This document shows positions 1 to 9,890 of a DNA stretch of 64,000 bases, in pieces; positions within the stretch are counted from its first letter, which is position 1, and the number at the start of each line of letters is the position of its first letter. Under the pieces are notes generated by a model. It did no database searches and had not been told where the DNA came from. It saw only the letters and a program-made list of their open reading frames with translations. The translations under genes and the position numbers were made by a program. The stretch is from contig JADFDQ010000002.1 of the NCBI GenBank assembly GCA_018262705.1, positions 175,248 through 239,247 of the forward strand, given 5' to 3'. The stretch comes from Xanthomonas sp. (GTDB lineage Bacteria > Pseudomonadota > Gammaproteobacteria > Xanthomonadales > Xanthomonadaceae).

Positions 1-977
1 AAGCGCGCAATCCCCTCTTCCACCGGCACGGCCGGCGTGCAGCCGATCAGCGATTCCAGATCGGCGGCGTCGGCCTCGGTGTCGGGCACGTCGCCGGGCT
101 GCAGCGGCAGCAGTTCCATCTGCGCCTTGCGGCCGAGGCACTGTTCGAGAATCTCGATGTAGCGCAGCAATTCCACCGGCTCGGCGTTGCCGATATTGAA
201 AATCCGGTACGGCGCCACCCCGCTGCTGGCCGGATCCGGCGCCGCGCCATTCCAGTTCGGGTCGCGCCTCGGCACATGATCCAGCGCGCGCACCACGCCG
301 TCGGCCACATCGTCGATATAGGTGAAACTGCGGCGGTGGTGGCCGTGGTTGAACACCCGGATCGGTTCGCCGGCCAGGATCGCCTTGGTGAACAGGAACA
401 GCGCCATGTCCGGGCGGCCCCAGGGGCCGTACACGGTGAAGAAGCGCAGCCCCGTGCACGGAATGCCGTACAGATGGGCATAGCTGTGCGCCATCATTTC
501 GTTGGCTTTCTTGGTCGCCGCGTACAGCGTCAGCGGATGCTGGGTGGCGGCGTGTTCGGAAAACGGCATCGCCGTGTTGGCGCCGTACACCGAACTGGTC
601 GAGGCGTAAACCAAATGCTCGACGCCGTGCTGACGACAGCCTTCCAGCACATGCAAGAAGCCGGTGACGTTGCTGGCCACGTACACATGCGGATTCTCCG
701 CGGCGTAGCGCACGCCCGCCTGCGCGGCGAGGTTCACCACGCGCTGCGGACGGTGGCGGGCGAACACATCCTCGACGGCGGCGCGGTCGGCCAGATCGAC
801 GCGCGCCTGCACGAAACGCGGGTTCGCCACCAGCCGCGCCAGCCGCGCTTGCTTCAGCGTGACGTCGTAATAGTCGTTGAGGTTATCGAGTCCGACCACC
901 GACTCGCCGCGTTCCAGCAAGCGCTGGGCGACGTGCGAACCGATGAAGCCGGCGCTGCCGGTGACGAGGATGGTCAT
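1..977 (-). CDS. NAD-dependent epimerase, UDP-glucuronate 4-epimerase-like (3' end outside window)
   Basis: Translation from ATG at 977: MTILVTGSAGFIGSHVAQRLLERGESVVGLDNLNDYYDV..., GxxGxxG Rossmann motif and YxxxK (YAATKKANE). No stop before window edge, so absent from the ORF track. Confidence 0.85.
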   Translation of the reverse strand, partial: MTILVTGSAGFIGSHVAQRLLERGESVVGLDNLNDYYDVTLKQARLARLVANPRFVQARVDLADRAAVEDVFARHRPQRVVNLAAQAGVRYAAENPHVYVASNVTGFLHVLEGCRQHGVEHLVYASTSSVYGANTAMPFSEHAATQHPLTLYAATKKANEMMAHSYAHLYGIPCTGLRFFTVYGPWGRPDMALFLFTKAILAGEPIRVFNHGHHRRSFTYIDDVADGVVRALDHVPRRDPNWNGAAPDPASSGVAPYRIFNIGNAEPVELLRYIEILEQCLGRKAQMELLPLQPGDVPDTEADAADLESLIGCTPAVPVEEGIAR

Positions 978-983
978 GGGTGG

Positions 984-1370
984 TCAGACATGGCGAATGG
1001 GTCCGGGATAAGCGGCCACGAGCGGGTCGCAGGTCAACAGGGTGATCCCTTCCACCTGCGCTTGGGCCACCAGCAGGCGATCGAAGGGATCCTTGTGCAA
1101 GGGCGGCAGCGTGGCGACCGCCACAGCATGTTCGCCGGCCACGGCCAATTCCAGATAGCCGTTTTCGACCAAACCGCGCCGGAGCACGCCGACATCCACG
1201 CGGAAATCGCTGCGACCCAGCGCCGATTTGATCGCCACTTCCCACAGGCTGGCCACGCTGAACAGCAGCGCGTGCTCGGGCGCTTCCAGCAATGCGCGCG
1301 CCGTGGTCGACAGTCGCTCCGGTTCGCCCGCAGCCCAGAGCAGCACATGCGTATCCAGCAGGAATTTCAC
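984..1370 (-). CDS. PIN-domain toxin (VapC-like)
   Basis: MKFLLDTHVLLWAAGEPERLS...KDPFDRLLVAQA; PIN acidic residues; overlaps antitoxin ORF. Confidence 0.85.
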   Translation of the reverse strand: MKFLLDTHVLLWAAGEPERLSTTARALLEAPEHALLFSVASLWEVAIKSALGRSDFRVDVGVLRRGLVENGYLELAVAGEHAVAVATLPPLHKDPFDRLLVAQAQVEGITLLTCDPLVAAYPGPIRHV

Positions 1371-1612
1371 GCGGCGTCGCCGAACAGCGCCTCGATCTCC
1401 GCGCTGCCCATGCGGTCGAAATCCGCAGGCACGCGGAGCTCACCTTGCATGAAACCGAGGCGACGCACGCGCGCGGCATCGGGCGCCTCCAGACGTACCA
1501 GTTTGACCAAAGGCTTGCCGGCTTTGCCGATGATCTGCGGCTCACCGGCCAGCGCGCGCTCGATCAGGCGCGACAGGTGGGTTTTGGCTTCATGGACGTT
1601 GACGACGCTCAT
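1367..1612 (-). CDS. Phd/YefM-family antitoxin
   Basis: MSVVNVHEAKTHLSRLIERALAGEPQIIGKAGKPLVKLV typical of Phd-type antitoxins; precedes the PIN gene. Confidence 0.85.
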   Translation of the reverse strand: MSVVNVHEAKTHLSRLIERALAGEPQIIGKAGKPLVKLVRLEAPDAARVRRLGFMQGELRVPADFDRMGSAEIEALFGDAA

Positions 1613-1707
1613 TCGGGTGACCTCTTTTAACTTAGCTCTGTTAGTCTAGCTAATTTCAACGCGTGAATCAAACAATAATTATTGATTTTGAATCAGTAGC
1701 CTACATA

Positions 1708-2919
1708 TCATTCTGAAACTGTTTCAAACAGATTTTGCCAGCGCAACAATGCGGCTTCGCGCCGGCCATCTGCGTCCAGAAGGACGCGCGCCCGCACGCC
1801 CATCGCCTCCGCTTCGGTGCGATTGCCCGCCAGCCGTTCGATGCCGGCACAGGCCGCATCCACGTCGCCGGGCGCGACCGAGAATCCGCTGTTCGCATCG
1901 CGCAGACGGCGCGCGATCTCGCCGTCCGGATCGCCGATGAACAGCGACGGCCGGCCGGCGGCCAGAATCCCGTACCACTTGCTGGGAAAGATGCAGCCCT
2001 CCAGCGCCGGCTGCAGGGTCAGCCAGTGCAGATCCGGCAGGGTCAGGCTGTGCGCCAGAGCTTCACGCGGCTGGTAGGGCTTGAACAGCACCTTGTCGAG
2101 CCCGCGTGCCTGCGCCGCCTCGGAGAAATCGCGCATCCCGCGCCCGCCGCCGATCAGCACGAAGCGAAGATCGTCGCGTTCGCGCAGCCGGGTTGCCGCT
2201 TCAAGCATCGTTTGCCAATCGTGGGCGCGGCCGAGATTTCCCGAATAGCCGACGACGAACGTTCCTTCCAGTCCCCAATCGCGGCGCAGCGGATTGGCCT
2301 GCGCCGCCATCGGCTGGATGGCCGTATCGTCGGTCCAGTTCTCGATGACCGCGATCCGTTCGCGTGGCACGCCGACGGCGGCGATTCGCGCCGCCATCCC
2401 TTCCGAAATCGTCACCACCCGTGCAGCGCGGCGCAAGCTGCGATCGCGCCGCCAGCGCAGCGGCGCGGCGGGCAGCCGCAACCCGCGACCAAACACGCCC
2501 TCGGCCACTTCCGGAAACAGGTCCTGCAGCCAGTGCACGCAGCGCGCGCCGCGCTGTTCAACCAGCGCTCCCAGCGCCGCGCCCAGCAGCGGCGGGTCGG
2601 TCATCGCCACCACCAGATCGCCGGGCTGCACGCGCTGTTTCAGCACGCGCTTGGCCCCGCGCAGGTAATCCAGATAGTCCAGCGCACGACCGACCAACGC
2701 ATCGCGCCCGAAACGGCTGCCGCCCACGCGCAGCACGTCGAAGCCGTCGATCCGTTCGGATTCGGGTAGCAATGCCTTGGCATCGTCATAGCGTTGCCGC
2801 GATCCAACCAGGGTGACGGCCATTCCCCGCGCCGCAAGATGCCCGGCCAGATCGGTCAGGAGTTGGCTGGTCGCGGACAAGTCCGGCGCAACGAATCGGT
2901 TGAAGAAAAAAATCCGCAC
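1708..2919 (-). CDS. WcaI-like glycosyltransferase (group 1)
   Basis: MRIFFFNRFVAPDLSATSQLLTDLAGHLAARG...; GTG start proposed at 2919. Confidence 0.8.
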   Translation of the reverse strand: MRIFFFNRFVAPDLSATSQLLTDLAGHLAARGMAVTLVGSRQRYDDAKALLPESERIDGFDVLRVGGSRFGRDALVGRALDYLDYLRGAKRVLKQRVQPGDLVVAMTDPPLLGAALGALVEQRGARCVHWLQDLFPEVAEGVFGRGLRLPAAPLRWRRDRSLRRAARVVTISEGMAARIAAVGVPRERIAVIENWTDDTAIQPMAAQANPLRRDWGLEGTFVVGYSGNLGRAHDWQTMLEAATRLRERDDLRFVLIGGGRGMRDFSEAAQARGLDKVLFKPYQPREALAHSLTLPDLHWLTLQPALEGCIFPSKWYGILAAGRPSLFIGDPDGEIARRLRDANSGFSVAPGDVDAACAGIERLAGNRTEAEAMGVRARVLLDADGRREAALLRWQNLFETVSE

Positions 2920-2930
2920 GTCGCTGCGAT

Positions 2931-3863
2931 TCAGCCCCCGCGCCTCGCGTCGGCGTGTTCCAGATACCAGGCGTAGGTGCTGCGCAGCCCCGCTTCCAGC
3001 CCGATCCGCGCGCGCCAACCCAGCGCGTGGATGCGCGACACGTCCAGCAATTTGCGCGGGGTGCCGTCGGGCTTGCTTGGGTCGGTCGCGATTTCCCCCT
3101 CGAACCCGACGGTGCGGGCAACCCGTTGCGCCAATTCAAGAATCGACAAATCCTCGCCCACGCCGACGTTGACGATGCCGCCATCGCTGTAGTTGCCCAT
3201 CAGGAACACGGCCGCTTCGGCCAGATCGTCGACGTGCAAAAACTCGCGGCGCGGGGTGCCGGTGCCCCAGATCGTCACCGCTGCATCGCCGCGCAGCTTG
3301 GCCTCGTGGAACTTGCGGATCAGCGCCGGCAGGACGTGCGAGGAGGTCAGGTCGAAATTGTCGCCGGGGCCGTACAGATTGGTCGGCATCAGCGAGATCG
3401 CATCGAACCCGTACTGCTTGCGGTAGGCCTGGCAGAGTTTGATCCCGGCGATCTTGGCGATGGCATACCACTCGTTGGTCGGCTCCAACGCACCGGTCAG
3501 CAGCGCGTCCTCGCGCATCGGCTGCGGCGCGAACTTCGGATAGATGCACGACGAGCCGAGGAAGCACAGCTTCTTCACCCCCTGCGTCCACGCCGCATGG
3601 ATGACATTGGTTTCGATGACGAGGTTGTCGCGAATGAACTCGGCCGGGCGGGTGTCGTTGGCGTGAATCCCGCCCACCTTGGCGGCCGCCAGATACACCT
3701 GATCGGGTTTTTCAGCCGCTAAAAAATCCTCGACCTGCGCCTGCGAGGCCAGGTCGAGCGTCTCGCGATCCGGCAGCAATAAATCGGTTTCACCTTGCGC
3801 CTGCAGACGCCGCACGATGGCGGAACCGACCAGACCGCGATGGCCGGCGACGTAGATAGTCAT
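2931..3863 (-). CDS. fcl: GDP-L-fucose synthase
   Basis: [21 protein letters not shown]...[14 protein letters not shown]...; strong match to the GDP-4-keto-6-deoxymannose epimerase/reductase family; adjacent to gmd. Confidence 0.92.
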   Translation of the reverse strand: MTIYVAGHRGLVGSAIVRRLQAQGETDLLLPDRETLDLASQAQVEDFLAAEKPDQVYLAAAKVGGIHANDTRPAEFIRDNLVIETNVIHAAWTQGVKKLCFLGSSCIYPKFAPQPMREDALLTGALEPTNEWYAIAKIAGIKLCQAYRKQYGFDAISLMPTNLYGPGDNFDLTSSHVLPALIRKFHEAKLRGDAAVTIWGTGTPRREFLHVDDLAEAAVFLMGNYSDGGIVNVGVGEDLSILELAQRVARTVGFEGEIATDPSKPDGTPRKLLDVSRIHALGWRARIGLEAGLRSTYAWYLEHADARRGG

Positions 3864-3924
3864 TGTGGTATGTCCTGCTATGTTTAGATTCACCAAAGAT
3901 GCCGGCAAGCATCAAGCACGGCCG

Positions 3925-4055
3925 TCGCGCCCCTGCGGTGCGCTCCTACAAACGCCAAGGCCTCGCACAGCGTGCAACCGAAGATCGACCGTTTGAAACA
4001 CCGCGCAGCCGCGCCGCAGCCCAACCGCCTGTAGGAGCGCACCGCAGGGGCGCGA
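3925..4055. repeat. Pair of short-form GTAG palindromic repeats in inverted orientation
   Basis: TCGCGCCCCTGCGGTGCGCTCCTAC at 3925-3949 and GTAGGAGCGCACCGCAGGGGCGCGA at 4031-4055. Confidence 0.95.
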
Positions 4056-4099
4056 CCAATCCAGTCGAATCGCGAAGTGGTTCCGATTTGAACGGATTG

Positions 4100-4396
4100 T
4101 CAGGTCTGGCTCGCGTGAACTGGCGTTGTATGGAGCTCAACGCCGAGCGCACGAACAAGTTTGATGACTGTGTCATATCGGGGCTTTGCTCCGGGTGCCA
4201 GCGCCTTGTACAAGCTCTCGCGTCCAAGCCCGGTGTCTTTGGCCAGCTTGCTCATGCCGCGGGCTTTTGCAACGTCGGCAATCGCTTGGAGGAAGATATT
4301 GGGGTTCTCGTCCTCAAGAGCTGCATTGAGATACTCCGCAATGACAAGATCATTGTCGAGGTAATCAGCAGCGTCAAAAGCGGTAATGTTCTTCAT
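4100..4396 (-). CDS. HigA-like addiction module antidote (HTH)
   Basis: MKNITAFDAADYLDNDLVIAEYLNAALEDENPNIFLQAIADVAKARGMSKLAKDTGLGRESLYKAL. Confidence 0.85.
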   Translation of the reverse strand: MKNITAFDAADYLDNDLVIAEYLNAALEDENPNIFLQAIADVAKARGMSKLAKDTGLGRESLYKALAPGAKPRYDTVIKLVRALGVELHTTPVHASQT

Positions 4397-4692
4397 GGTG
4401 CCTCCAGACTCTTGAGGAGAGCTTTAGCGCTACGGATATCTTTTTGCTGTGAGGATTTGTCACCCGCGCACAAGAGCAAATAGGTGACTTCGCCCCTGCG
4501 GCAGTAGTACAGGCGGTAGCCGGGGCCAGCGTGAATCCGCATCTCGGAAACGCCGTCGCCGACGGGAGAACAGTCCCCAAGATTTCCGGCTTCAGCCGAG
4601 CGGATACGAGCAATGACGCGAGCCTTTGCGATTGGATCACGCAAGGCTTTAAGCCACGCATCGAACTCCGGGGTGCGGAGAAAAGCGGTCAT
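4393..4692 (-). CDS. RelE/ParE-superfamily addiction module toxin (HigB-like)
   Basis: MTAFLRTPEFDAWLKALRDPIAKARVIARIRSAEAGNLGDCSPVGDGVSEMRIHAGPGYRLYY. Confidence 0.88.
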   Translation of the reverse strand: MTAFLRTPEFDAWLKALRDPIAKARVIARIRSAEAGNLGDCSPVGDGVSEMRIHAGPGYRLYYCRRGEVTYLLLCAGDKSSQQKDIRSAKALLKSLEAP

Positions 4693-4875
4693 GCGGAACT
4701 GTATCCAAAAGGATACTGTTTGTCAAATGGCGAGATCACTCCATCCAAGAGTTGTCAGCCCACGCCGAGCCCGGCACAGCTCCGGACTCGGCTTAAACGA
4801 AGCAATCACTTGCGTGATTGACTCGTGATCGGCCATCCATGACCGACAGCATGCTCTGAATCGATCAGAGCATTC

Positions 4876-5991
4876 CTACTCGTGGTGGTTCGGCGCGCGA
4901 TACCCCGCTTCGGTCACCAGCGCGTCGCGTTGCGCCAGACTCAAATCCTCCGCCATCATCTCCTGCACCAGTTCGGCGAACGATGTCTTGGGCTGCCAGC
5001 CCAACTGGGTCTTGGCCTTGGTCGGATCGCCCAGCAGGGTTTCCACTTCGGCCGGGCGGAAATAGCGGCCATCGACCGCGACGATGCGCTGGCCGGGCTG
5101 CAGCGGCGAACCTTCCGGCGCGCTGGCGACGAAGCCCTGCTCGTCGCTGCCGTTGCCCCGCCATTCGATCGCGATCCCAAGCTCGGCTGCGGCGCGTTCG
5201 ACAAAATCGCGCACCGCATGCTGCTGTCCGGTGGCGATCACGAAGTCTTCCGGCTGCTCCTGTTGCAACATCAGCCACTGCGCTTCCACGAAGTCGCGGG
5301 CATGGCCCCAGTCGCGGCGCGCATCGAGGTTGCCCAGGTACAGGCACTCCTGCAATCCCAGCGAAATCCGCGCCAGCGCGCGGGTGATTTTGCGGGTGAC
5401 GAAGGTTTCCCCGCGCAGCGGCGATTCGTGGTTGAACAAAATGCCGTTGCAGGCGTACAGGCCGTAGGACTCGCGGTAATTCACCACGATCCAGTAGGCG
5501 TACAGCTTGGCCACACCGTAAGGCGAGCGCGGATAAAACGGCGTGGTTTCTTTTTGCGGAATTTCCTGCACCTTGCCGTACAGCTCGGAGGTGGAGGCCT
5601 GATAGAACCGCGTCTTGTCCTGCAGGCCGAGGATGCGGATCGCCTCCAGCAGCCGCAGCGTGCCCAGCGCGTCGGAATTGGCGGTGTATTCCGGGGTCTC
5701 GAACGACACCTGCACGTGACTTTGCGCGCCGAGGTTGTAGACCTCGTCCGGCTGCACCTGCTGCAGGATGCGGATCAGGTTGGTGGCATCGGTCAGGTCG
5801 CCGTAATGCAGGAACAAGCGCCGATCCGGCGCATGCGGATCCTGATACAGATGGTCGATGCGGTCGGTGTTGAACGACGAGGCCCGGCGCTTGATGCCGT
5901 GCACCTCATAGCCCTTAGCCAGCAGCAGTTCGGCCAGATAGGCCCCGTCCTGGCCGGTGATGCCGGTGATGAGTCCGCGTTTTGCGGTCAT
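4876..5991 (-). CDS. gmd: GDP-mannose 4,6-dehydratase
   Basis: [50 protein letters not shown]; hallmark Gmd sequence. Confidence 0.95.
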   Translation of the reverse strand: MTAKRGLITGITGQDGAYLAELLLAKGYEVHGIKRRASSFNTDRIDHLYQDPHAPDRRLFLHYGDLTDATNLIRILQQVQPDEVYNLGAQSHVQVSFETPEYTANSDALGTLRLLEAIRILGLQDKTRFYQASTSELYGKVQEIPQKETTPFYPRSPYGVAKLYAYWIVVNYRESYGLYACNGILFNHESPLRGETFVTRKITRALARISLGLQECLYLGNLDARRDWGHARDFVEAQWLMLQQEQPEDFVIATGQQHAVRDFVERAAAELGIAIEWRGNGSDEQGFVASAPEGSPLQPGQRIVAVDGRYFRPAEVETLLGDPTKAKTQLGWQPKTSFAELVQEMMAEDLSLAQRDALVTEAGYRAPNHHE

Positions 5992-6851
5992 GTGGTCTTG
6001 TTCTCCTCGGAACTGGATGGCCATTCGCGCTTGCATTCCAGCGCGCGAAGCTCGTGAAGATTGAGTTCGATGAACTGCTGGTAGATCGCCAGCATCCGCG
6101 CATAGCGTAGGCCGGCGATCCCATCGAGAAAACCGCCGCGCAGGATACCTGCGTAGAAGAACCGCAGCCACGGGCGCAGCGGCAGGCGTCCGGCGAGGCG
6201 CTTGAGCGCGCGCCGGCGCACGGTCGCATCGCGGCTTGCCAACTGTGCGATGCGCAGCGGTTGATCGCGCTCGGCCAGCAGTTGCCTTGCCTCGCGCTCG
6301 GCATAGCGCAGGTGGCGCGCGAACCAGTCGTTGACGCCTTTGGAAAAATTGTAGTGGTCGAGAGGGTTGCGCAAGGTGCCGACCTGTTCCAGCGGCTGCA
6401 CCTCGCGCTGGCCGTGGCCGTGGTCGACGAAGCGCAGCGCGTCACTGCGACCGAAGCGCACCTGATAGGACGGATACATGCCGGCGTGCTTGAGCCAGCG
6501 GCCCATGAAAATGATTTTCGACGGCACCCGATAGACCGGAAAATGCGTCGTTTCGGTTCCGGCAACCGCCAGCAACTCCTCACGCAATGCCGGCGTCACC
6601 ACCTCGTCGGCATCCAGATGCAGCACCCACGGATGCCGGAAATCTGCATGCTCCATCGCGAAATTGCGCTGTCCGGCGAACGTATCGAACGGCCGTACCA
6701 GCACCCGCGCGCCGTGCGCCGTGGCCACGTCCAAGGTGGCGTCGGTGCTACCCGAATCGAGCACCACCACGTCGTCCGACCACGCCACGCTGGCAAGGCA
6801 ACGCGGCAGGTTGTCGGCTTCGTTCAAGGTCAGGATGACGACGGAAATCAT
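5988..6851 (-). CDS. Family 2 glycosyltransferase
   Basis: [39 protein letters not shown]...HLDADE. Confidence 0.88.
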   Translation of the reverse strand: MISVVILTLNEADNLPRCLASVAWSDDVVVLDSGSTDATLDVATAHGARVLVRPFDTFAGQRNFAMEHADFRHPWVLHLDADEVVTPALREELLAVAGTETTHFPVYRVPSKIIFMGRWLKHAGMYPSYQVRFGRSDALRFVDHGHGQREVQPLEQVGTLRNPLDHYNFSKGVNDWFARHLRYAEREARQLLAERDQPLRIAQLASRDATVRRRALKRLAGRLPLRPWLRFFYAGILRGGFLDGIAGLRYARMLAIYQQFIELNLHELRALECKREWPSSSEENKTT

Positions 6852-7408
6852 GCCCCGTCCGGCAACTTTAGATCGCGCATTTTCATGAACCGCGCCGGAT
6901 TGCCGGCCACCACGTTCCACGGATGCACGTCGCGCATCGCCACGGCCGCGGCACCGACCACGGCGCCCTCGCCCACCGTGACCCCGGGGCCGATGAAGGC
7001 GTCGCTGCACACCCAGGCATCGTCGTCGATGGTCAAGCCCACGCGCAGCAGCGGCAGCGCGGGATCGGTGTAGTCGTGGCTGCCGCCGCACAGATGGGCG
7101 CGGTGCGACACGGTGGCGCGCGCGCCGATGCGGATCGGGCCCAAGCTATAGACCCAGACATGCGCGCCGACCGCCGCGCCATCACCCAGCGTCAGATTCC
7201 ACGGGATTTCGATCCGCGCCCCCGGATCGACGTGCACGCCAGTTCCGACACGCGCACCGAAGCAGCGCAGCAGCAGATTGCGCCAGCCGAACAGCGGTCG
7301 CGGGCTGAACCGGAACAGCGGCGTCGCCAGCGCCCACAGCGCGCGACCAAGGTACTCGCGGCGCGAATACGGGCGGGCGGCGCGGGCGGCGTTGATGTCG
7401 AGGGTCAT
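6848..7408 (-). CDS. WcaF-like colanic acid-type acetyltransferase
   Basis: Left-handed beta-helix type sequence, CGGSHDYTDPALPLLRVGLTIDDDAWVCSDAFIGPGVTVGEGAVVGAAAVA. Confidence 0.85.
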   Translation of the reverse strand: MTLDINAARAARPYSRREYLGRALWALATPLFRFSPRPLFGWRNLLLRCFGARVGTGVHVDPGARIEIPWNLTLGDGAAVGAHVWVYSLGPIRIGARATVSHRAHLCGGSHDYTDPALPLLRVGLTIDDDAWVCSDAFIGPGVTVGEGAVVGAAAVAMRDVHPWNVVAGNPARFMKMRDLKLPDGA

Positions 7409-8496
7409 GGGCTCACCGCACGATAGGTGTCAGCCATGCCACGGGCAAACCGCGCCATGCCGAAGGCCTCGGCACGCGCCCTGCCCGCCTGAGTGCGGTC
7501 CGCGTGCAACAGCGGATCACGCAGCAGGGATTCGATCGCACGAACGAAGCCATCGCGATCGTCGGGAGCAAGACAGGGCGCAGCGTCACCAACAACTTCC
7601 GGCAGCGAACCGGCATTGCTGCACACCACCGGCAATCCGAACGTCATCGCCTCCAGCACCGGCCAGCCGAACCCTTCATACAGCGAAGGAAATACAAACA
7701 CGGAAGCACGACCGTAGCACGCCGCGATCTGCGCATCGCTGGCGTCCTCGACCCAGTCCACCGATTCGACGATGCCAAGCTCCTGCGCCAATTCGCGCAA
7801 CTCCCGGGTGGGCGGCGGCCCGACCATCACCAGCCGCCGCGCCCGTGTTTTGTCCAGTGCGGCGAAGATGCGCAGCACCTGTGCGCGATTCTTGTAGAAA
7901 CTGTTGTTGCCGACGTGCAGGACAACCCCCGGCTCACGCGCCACGGCAACATCTTGCGAAGCGGCGGCCAAAAGCGCGGGCCGCACCGGCAGCGGCACGA
8001 CCCGGGAGGCGACGGACGCACCGAAGGCAGCGGCCACATCGCGCTGCGTGGACGCGCTGACGCAAACCACGGCTTGCGCCTTCCGCATCGCCTTGCCATT
8101 GCGTCGCCACAGCCAGCGCGCGGCGGCGCCCATCTTTGGTGCGCCGGGAAACTGCCCACGCTGCTGCAACACCGGAATGATGTCGTGGGCGGTAATGACA
8201 ATCGGCGCCGATCCGCGCAATCCTGTGGCCACATAGGCGCGGCTGCCATCCAGAATGTGCCAGACATCGGGCTTTGAACTGCGCAAGCCGCGTGCGCGCC
8301 ACGGCAGCGTCAGCGTCGCCACGCGCTGCCGCCAGCCGCCGCCGGCCGGATGCGGATCCAGCTCGACCAGCCGCGCGTCGATCTCCGGCGCATGCCGCGC
8401 CAATGCTTCGACCAGCACCTTCGCATAGGCGCGCATGCTGCCGGGACTCCCGACCGCCGCCGTGCTGACCAAAGCCACCCGCAGCCGTTCGTTCAA
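7405..8496 (-). CDS. Group 1 glycosyltransferase
   Basis: LRVALVSTAAVGSPGSMRAYAK...VFPSLYEGFGWPVLEAMTFGLPVVCSNAGSLPEV (GT4 motif). TTG 8496 or GTG 8478 start. Confidence 0.85.
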   Translation of the reverse strand: MNERLRVALVSTAAVGSPGSMRAYAKVLVEALARHAPEIDARLVELDPHPAGGGWRQRVATLTLPWRARGLRSSKPDVWHILDGSRAYVATGLRGSAPIVITAHDIIPVLQQRGQFPGAPKMGAAARWLWRRNGKAMRKAQAVVCVSASTQRDVAAAFGASVASRVVPLPVRPALLAAASQDVAVAREPGVVLHVGNNSFYKNRAQVLRIFAALDKTRARRLVMVGPPPTRELRELAQELGIVESVDWVEDASDAQIAACYGRASVFVFPSLYEGFGWPVLEAMTFGLPVVCSNAGSLPEVVGDAAPCLAPDDRDGFVRAIESLLRDPLLHADRTQAGRARAEAFGMARFARGMADTYRAVSP

Positions 8497-9890
8497 GCGT
8501 AGGCCATCCTTGCCGCCGCCCGCGCCTCGGCGCGCGCGCGCGCCAGCGCTTCCAGCCGCGGCAGCGACAGCACCACTCCAACAAGCAATCCAAGGAAAGA
8601 AGCGATGAAGGGATCGGCAAGAATCTGGCCGGAGACGGTCAAACTGCCGACGTTGGCGAGGAAAAACGCGAACAGTCCTGCCGCCAGCGGCGCGGTTGCG
8701 GCGCGGGCGCGCACCTGGGCCACGGTCGTGCGCCACATCGCCAGTCCGAGGTTGAGCATCACTAGCAGGAAGCCCAAGGCTCCCGGCACGCCCAATTCGA
8801 CCATGATCCGGCTCGGGGCGCTTTCCTGCCACGTGTGCGGACGCGCCGCGTTCAGATTGTGGCCACCGGGCGTGGCAAAGCCCAACCCTTCACCGAAGAA
8901 TCCGGACTGCCGGAAAGTCGTCAAGACCGATTCAAATCCCTGTCCCTGGATGCTTTCCGCCGCATCGAACTTCAGGCCCTGCCCGCTGTAATAGCGCATG
9001 TTCGCCGAATCTTCGGAAATCAGGTCGCCCGTCACATACACGGCCGCCAGCGGAATCAGCAGCAAGCCCAACACCGCCACCGCGCGCGCCGCGCGTCCGG
9101 CCTGCCAGTAGATCCACACCAGCGCCAGCGCGAACACCGGCAGCATGTACACCATCTTGCGGCGTCCGCACAGCAGCAGCACCACCACCGCAAACGCGCT
9201 GAGCGCGACCCATCCGTAGCGGCGCGTGCCCTTGCCTGAGATCGCCAGCACCAGCGACAGGATGCTCACCGCCGCCGCGTGCCAGCCCATCACGTCGGCC
9301 GAGCGGTAAAAGCCGGCGATCATGTCCACGGTGTAGCCGCTGCCCCAGCGCACCCAGTTGTAGCCAAAGACATCGCTGCCGATGATCGTCCAGCTCGAAA
9401 ACCAGTGCTTGAACTCGAAGATGCCGCCCACCAGCATCACGCCGTTGACGAGGCAGTACACCGCCAGCAGGTTGCGCAACATTCGCGCGTCGCGGGCGTA
9501 GTGGAAGCCGACGATGACCGCAAGGAAAATCAGGCCATAGGAAAACACGCCGAACAGCGTGAACATCCAAGAGCCGGGTCCGTAAGTCGCCGACAGGATC
9601 GCCGCCGGCGCACACAGCGGGATCAGCAACACCAGCGCCTTGGCGATTTTTGGATAAGGCCGGGCAAAGCCGCGCCACCAGCCGCTCTGGTGCACCATGC
9701 CGGAAACGATCATCGCCACGAAAATCGGCGCCGTCGCCAGCACCAGCCAGCCCGGCGTGCCCGGCACCAGCTTGCGCAGCGGATCCTGCACCGCCGCCAG
9801 CAGGATCATCAGGACGAAGCCCCAACGCCAACGGGCGAAGGCGAGGCAAGCGAACAGGCAGGACAGACCCAGCAGGATATTCAGCCACAT
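8493..9890 (-). CDS. O-antigen ligase/polymerase-like membrane protein (Wzy-like)
   Basis: Multiple hydrophobic segments, periplasmic-type loop GFFGEGLGFATPGGHN. Confidence 0.7.
   Translation of the reverse strand: MWLNILLGLSCLFACLAFARWRWGFVLMILLAAVQDPLRKLVPGTPGWLVLATAPIFVAMIVSGMVHQSGWWRGFARPYPKIAKALVLLIPLCAPAAILSATYGPGSWMFTLFGVFSYGLIFLAVIVGFHYARDARMLRNLLAVYCLVNGVMLVGGIFEFKHWFSSWTIIGSDVFGYNWVRWGSGYTVDMIAGFYRSADVMGWHAAAVSILSLVLAISGKGTRRYGWVALSAFAVVVLLLCGRRKMVYMLPVFALALVWIYWQAGRAARAVAVLGLLLIPLAAVYVTGDLISEDSANMRYYSGQGLKFDAAESIQGQGFESVLTTFRQSGFFGEGLGFATPGGHNLNAARPHTWQESAPSRIMVELGVPGALGFLLVMLNLGLAMWRTTVAQVRARAATAPLAAGLFAFFLANVGSLTVSGQILADPFIASFLGLLVGVVLSLPRLEALARARAEARAAARMAYA

Noticed and set aside
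276-1649. 457-aa plus-strand ORF
   Set aside because: Antisense to the epimerase and TA genes; low-complexity R/A/H-rich product typical of GC-rich shadow ORFs.
4781-4873. Rho-independent terminators downstream of gmd (hairpins near 4768-4795 and 4851-4873)
   Set aside because: Stems are present but there is no T-run on the relevant strand; not supported as intrinsic terminators.
4876-6171. Longer gmd start at 6171
   Set aside because: The extra 60 residues overlap the upstream glycosyltransferase in another frame; the conserved start is [10 protein letters not shown] at 5991.
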